Assembly (NCBI GenBank): GCA_017394925.1 | Contig: JAFPWQ010000290.1 | Coordinates: forward strand, 1-6,192 | From: Synergistaceae bacterium | GTDB lineage: Bacteria; Synergistota; Synergistia; Synergistales; Aminobacteriaceae | Length of the DNA: 6,192 nucleotides | Direction of reading: 5' to 3' | Part shown: positions 4,953 to 6,192 of the stretch, piece after piece | How the letters are laid out: each line of letters starts with the position of its first letter | Numbering within the stretch: position 1 is the first letter of the stretch | Position numbers and translations under genes: made by a program | Notes under the pieces: model-generated | The model's database searches: none | The model's input: only the letters and a program-made list of their open reading frames with translations | Told to the model about the DNA's origin: nothing

Positions 4953-6062
4953 ATGATGAGACGCATTCTTTCTCTTATTGTAACGTTTATTCTTATCTCC
5001 TCGCTGTTTGTATTCTCTGCTGCAGGAGCTGAGACTGTGATTCGTTTTGATGCTGACGATTACGAATCTTCTTCGCTGTGGGACTCTCTCGATGAGACTA
5101 AGCCCATAGGAAAAGAAGCATCTGAGCCGATGAAGACATCTGAATCTGAAACTAAATCAGAAGCAAAATCTGAATCAGAATTACAATTGCAGACACAAGA
5201 TATTGATTCACAAGAGACATCTTCAGTATGGGAATCATTATCAGGCACTAAGGATAATGAAGCAGACCAGCAAAATGAAGTTCACGGTCAGACACAGCAA
5301 ACGCAAGATACTCATTCAGTATGGGAATCAATTTCAGACCCTAAGAACTCAGACCCTGAACCAAAACCCGCCCCAGAGCCAAAGCCTGAACCCGAACCAG
5401 AATCAAAACCAGAACCAAAACCAGAACCAGAAATACAGCCCGAAGTAAAACCAGAAGTAAAAGCGCAAATCACGGACAAAGAATTTCTTATGTTATGTGC
5501 AAACTCGAACGCAGGCGTAATCGCTGAGGCAATTGAAAGCAGAAATGCAGACGTAAACGCAAAAGATTTTTATGACGTTTCAGCATTAATGACTGCCGCA
5601 GAAAAAAATTCAGACACCGATGTCATTGCAGTTCTCATTCTCGCAGGTGCCGACACTGAAGCAAAAGACAAGGACGGGATGACTGCCCTTATGCACGCCG
5701 CAAAATTCAATCATAATCACGAAATCATAATCGCACTCACTGAAGGCGGCGCAAATGTTAATGCAAGAGACAATAACAGGGTAACGGCTTTAATGCACGC
5801 GGCAAGAACGAATAACGCAGAAGTCGTGAAGGCTCTTATCGACTCAGGAGCAGAAGATTTAGCAGACAAACGCGGATGGACTGCATTATTCTGGGCGGCA
5901 AGATACACATCTGATCCCAAAGTGATTGGCGTATTGCTCGATTCTGGTGCTGACCCATTAGCACGCGCTCATGACATGGCCATACCTTTTGATCATGCGC
6001 AGAAGACTCAGAATATCATCAACAGTAAAGAATATCTCCGACTCGAAGAAGAGAGCCGTTAA
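4953..6062 (+). CDS. Secreted ankyrin-repeat protein with Trp-motif repeats and Pro-rich linker
   Basis: Function unknown; probably an exported binding or scaffold protein. The 369 residues fall into four parts. Residues 1-26 are a Sec signal peptide: MMRR, a hydrophobic core, then cleavage likely after SAAGA. Residues 27-133 are acidic and Ser/Glu/Gln-rich, with three copies of a motif around W-[DE]-S-[LI] (Trp43, Trp93, Trp124). Residues about 134-171 are a Pro-Glu-Lys linker of the kind that spans cell wall or periplasm. Residues about 175-350 hold a degenerate repeat followed by ankyrin repeats marked by ALM-x-AA or ALF-x-AA at 211, 245, 279 and 311 and by GAD/GAN-type turns. There is no lipobox cysteine and no second membrane segment, so the protein should be soluble after cleavage. 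GGAGGT at 4938-4943, nine bases before the ATG, sets the start; the next codon is also ATG. It is divergent from the hydrogenase and followed after 23 bases by another exported protein. Confidence 0.85.
   Translation: MMRRILSLIVTFILISSLFVFSAAGAETVIRFDADDYESSSLWDSLDETKPIGKEASEPMKTSESETKSEAKSESELQLQTQDIDSQETSSVWESLSGTKDNEADQQNEVHGQTQQTQDTHSVWESISDPKNSDPEPKPAPEPKPEPEPESKPEPKPEPEIQPEVKPEVKAQITDKEFLMLCANSNAGVIAEAIESRNADVNAKDFYDVSALMTAAEKNSDTDVIAVLILAGADTEAKDKDGMTALMHAAKFNHNHEIIIALTEGGANVNARDNNRVTALMHAARTNNAEVVKALIDSGAEDLADKRGWTALFWAARYTSDPKVIGVLLDSGADPLARAHDMAIPFDHAQKTQNIINSKEYLRLEEESR
5070..5345 (+). repeat. Three copies of an 11-residue Trp-centred motif within the ankyrin-repeat gene
   Basis: SSLWDSLDETK (5070-5102), SSVWESLSGTK (5220-5252) and HSVWESISDPK (5313-5345) share the pattern S-[LV]-W-[DE]-S-[LI]-x-x-x-K. 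Copies two and three are also close in DNA (both contain TCAGTATGGGAATCA) and are each preceded by T-Q-D-[IT], which suggests duplication of a longer unit. The surrounding sequence is low-complexity, so conservation of Trp, Ser and Lys stands out. It looks like a short linear docking motif. Confidence 0.75.
5352..5465 (+). repeat. Pro-Glu-Lys low-complexity linker
   Basis: Codons for residues 134-171 encode repeated P-E-P-K and P-E-P-E units from CCA/CCC/CCT, GAA/GAG and AAA/AAG codons. The DNA is correspondingly repetitive, so copy number may vary between strains by slippage. TonB-like proteins use similar stiff linkers to cross a periplasm or cell wall, but no TonB domain is present here. 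Confidence 0.8.
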
Positions 6063-6085
6063 ATTCAGAAAGGAGAAAATTAAGA

Positions 6086-6192
6086 ATGAAATTGAATTTG
6101 AAGTATATTGCATTGATTAACATTGCAGGGATAATTCTATCGTCATTCAGTCCTGCATTTGCTGATACTCAATCAGAAAAACTCAAGGAACG
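6086..6192 (+). CDS. Second exported protein, 3' end cut by the window
   Basis: Only 35 complete codons are visible. They encode a clear Sec signal peptide: a short basic start (MKLNLKY), a hydrophobic core rich in Ile and Leu, and an S-P-A-F-A cleavage site before DTQSEKLKE. Mature residues begin hydrophilic. AGGAG at 6071-6075, ten bases before the ATG, supports the start. It lies 23 bases after the ankyrin-repeat gene with no terminator between, so both are probably one transcript encoding two exported proteins. Nothing can be said about its domain. Confidence 0.8.
   Translation, partial: MKLNLKYIALINIAGIILSSFSPAFADTQSEKLKE

Noticed and set aside
4953..5033. Lipoprotein signal in the ankyrin-repeat protein
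   Set aside because: There is no cysteine near the cleavage region (SAAGAET), so a lipobox is absent and type I signal peptidase is the better match.
5203..5448. Alternate-frame 81-codon open frame in the ankyrin gene
   Set aside because: Its Asn-Gln repeats are just the frameshifted reading of the Pro-Glu-Lys codons.
5352..5465. Repetitive DNA resembling a minisatellite or array
   Set aside because: The repeats are in frame and encode a Pro-Glu-Lys linker. There are no spacers of constant length, so it is not a CRISPR array.
4953..5465. TonB-like protein
   Set aside because: The signal segment plus Pro-rich linker is reminiscent of TonB, but the C-terminal domain is ankyrin repeats and no TonB C-terminal fold is visible.

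Overview
The window comes from a mid-to-low GC, obligately anaerobic, probably fermentative bacterium. The evidence is a monomeric [FeFe] hydrogenase, a rubrerythrin (the anaerobes' peroxide-detoxifying diiron protein), strong purine-rich ribosome binding sites and generally ordinary housekeeping genes. The mix would suit a host-associated Synergistota member or a clostridial Bacillota. This is inference from gene content and style; there is no rRNA or marker gene here to settle it. No gene-free stretch longer than about 105 bp exists.

Left part (1-2000, + strand): the 3' nine-tenths of an alanine racemase gene (alr), then, one base later, a class I mannose-6-phosphate isomerase (manA). They look co-transcribed and supply D-alanine for peptidoglycan and interconvert mannose-6-P and fructose-6-P. 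A weak GC-stem hairpin follows.

Middle (2000-2700, - strand): a small two-gene unit, antitoxin-like gene then PIN-domain (VapC-like) gene, coupled by a 1-base stop/start overlap. The PIN protein ends early. The expected C-terminal tail can be read in another frame just beyond the stop, so the toxin looks like a recently disabled gene. A perfect tandem 10-bp repeat sits just upstream of the antitoxin.

Right-centre (2700-4850, - strand): a group B-like monomeric [FeFe] hydrogenase followed by rubrerythrin. Rubrerythrin also has its own strong extended -10 promoter in the short gap, and a hairpin terminator follows it. The pairing puts an oxygen-sensitive hydrogen enzyme next to a peroxide-scavenging protein.

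Right end (4850-6192, + strand): divergent from the hydrogenase is a gene for a secreted protein. It has a signal peptide, an acidic low-complexity region carrying three copies of a Trp-centred motif (W-[DE]-S-[LI]), a Pro-Glu-Lys linker and an ankyrin-repeat domain. A second secreted protein starts 23 bp after it and runs off the window. The hydrogenase and ankyrin genes appear to share one symmetric -10 region, so they may compete for RNA polymerase.

The less ordinary items are the Trp-motif/ankyrin secreted protein and its partner, the decayed PIN toxin, and the back-to-back promoter. I see no CRISPR array, insertion sequence, tRNA or rRNA.
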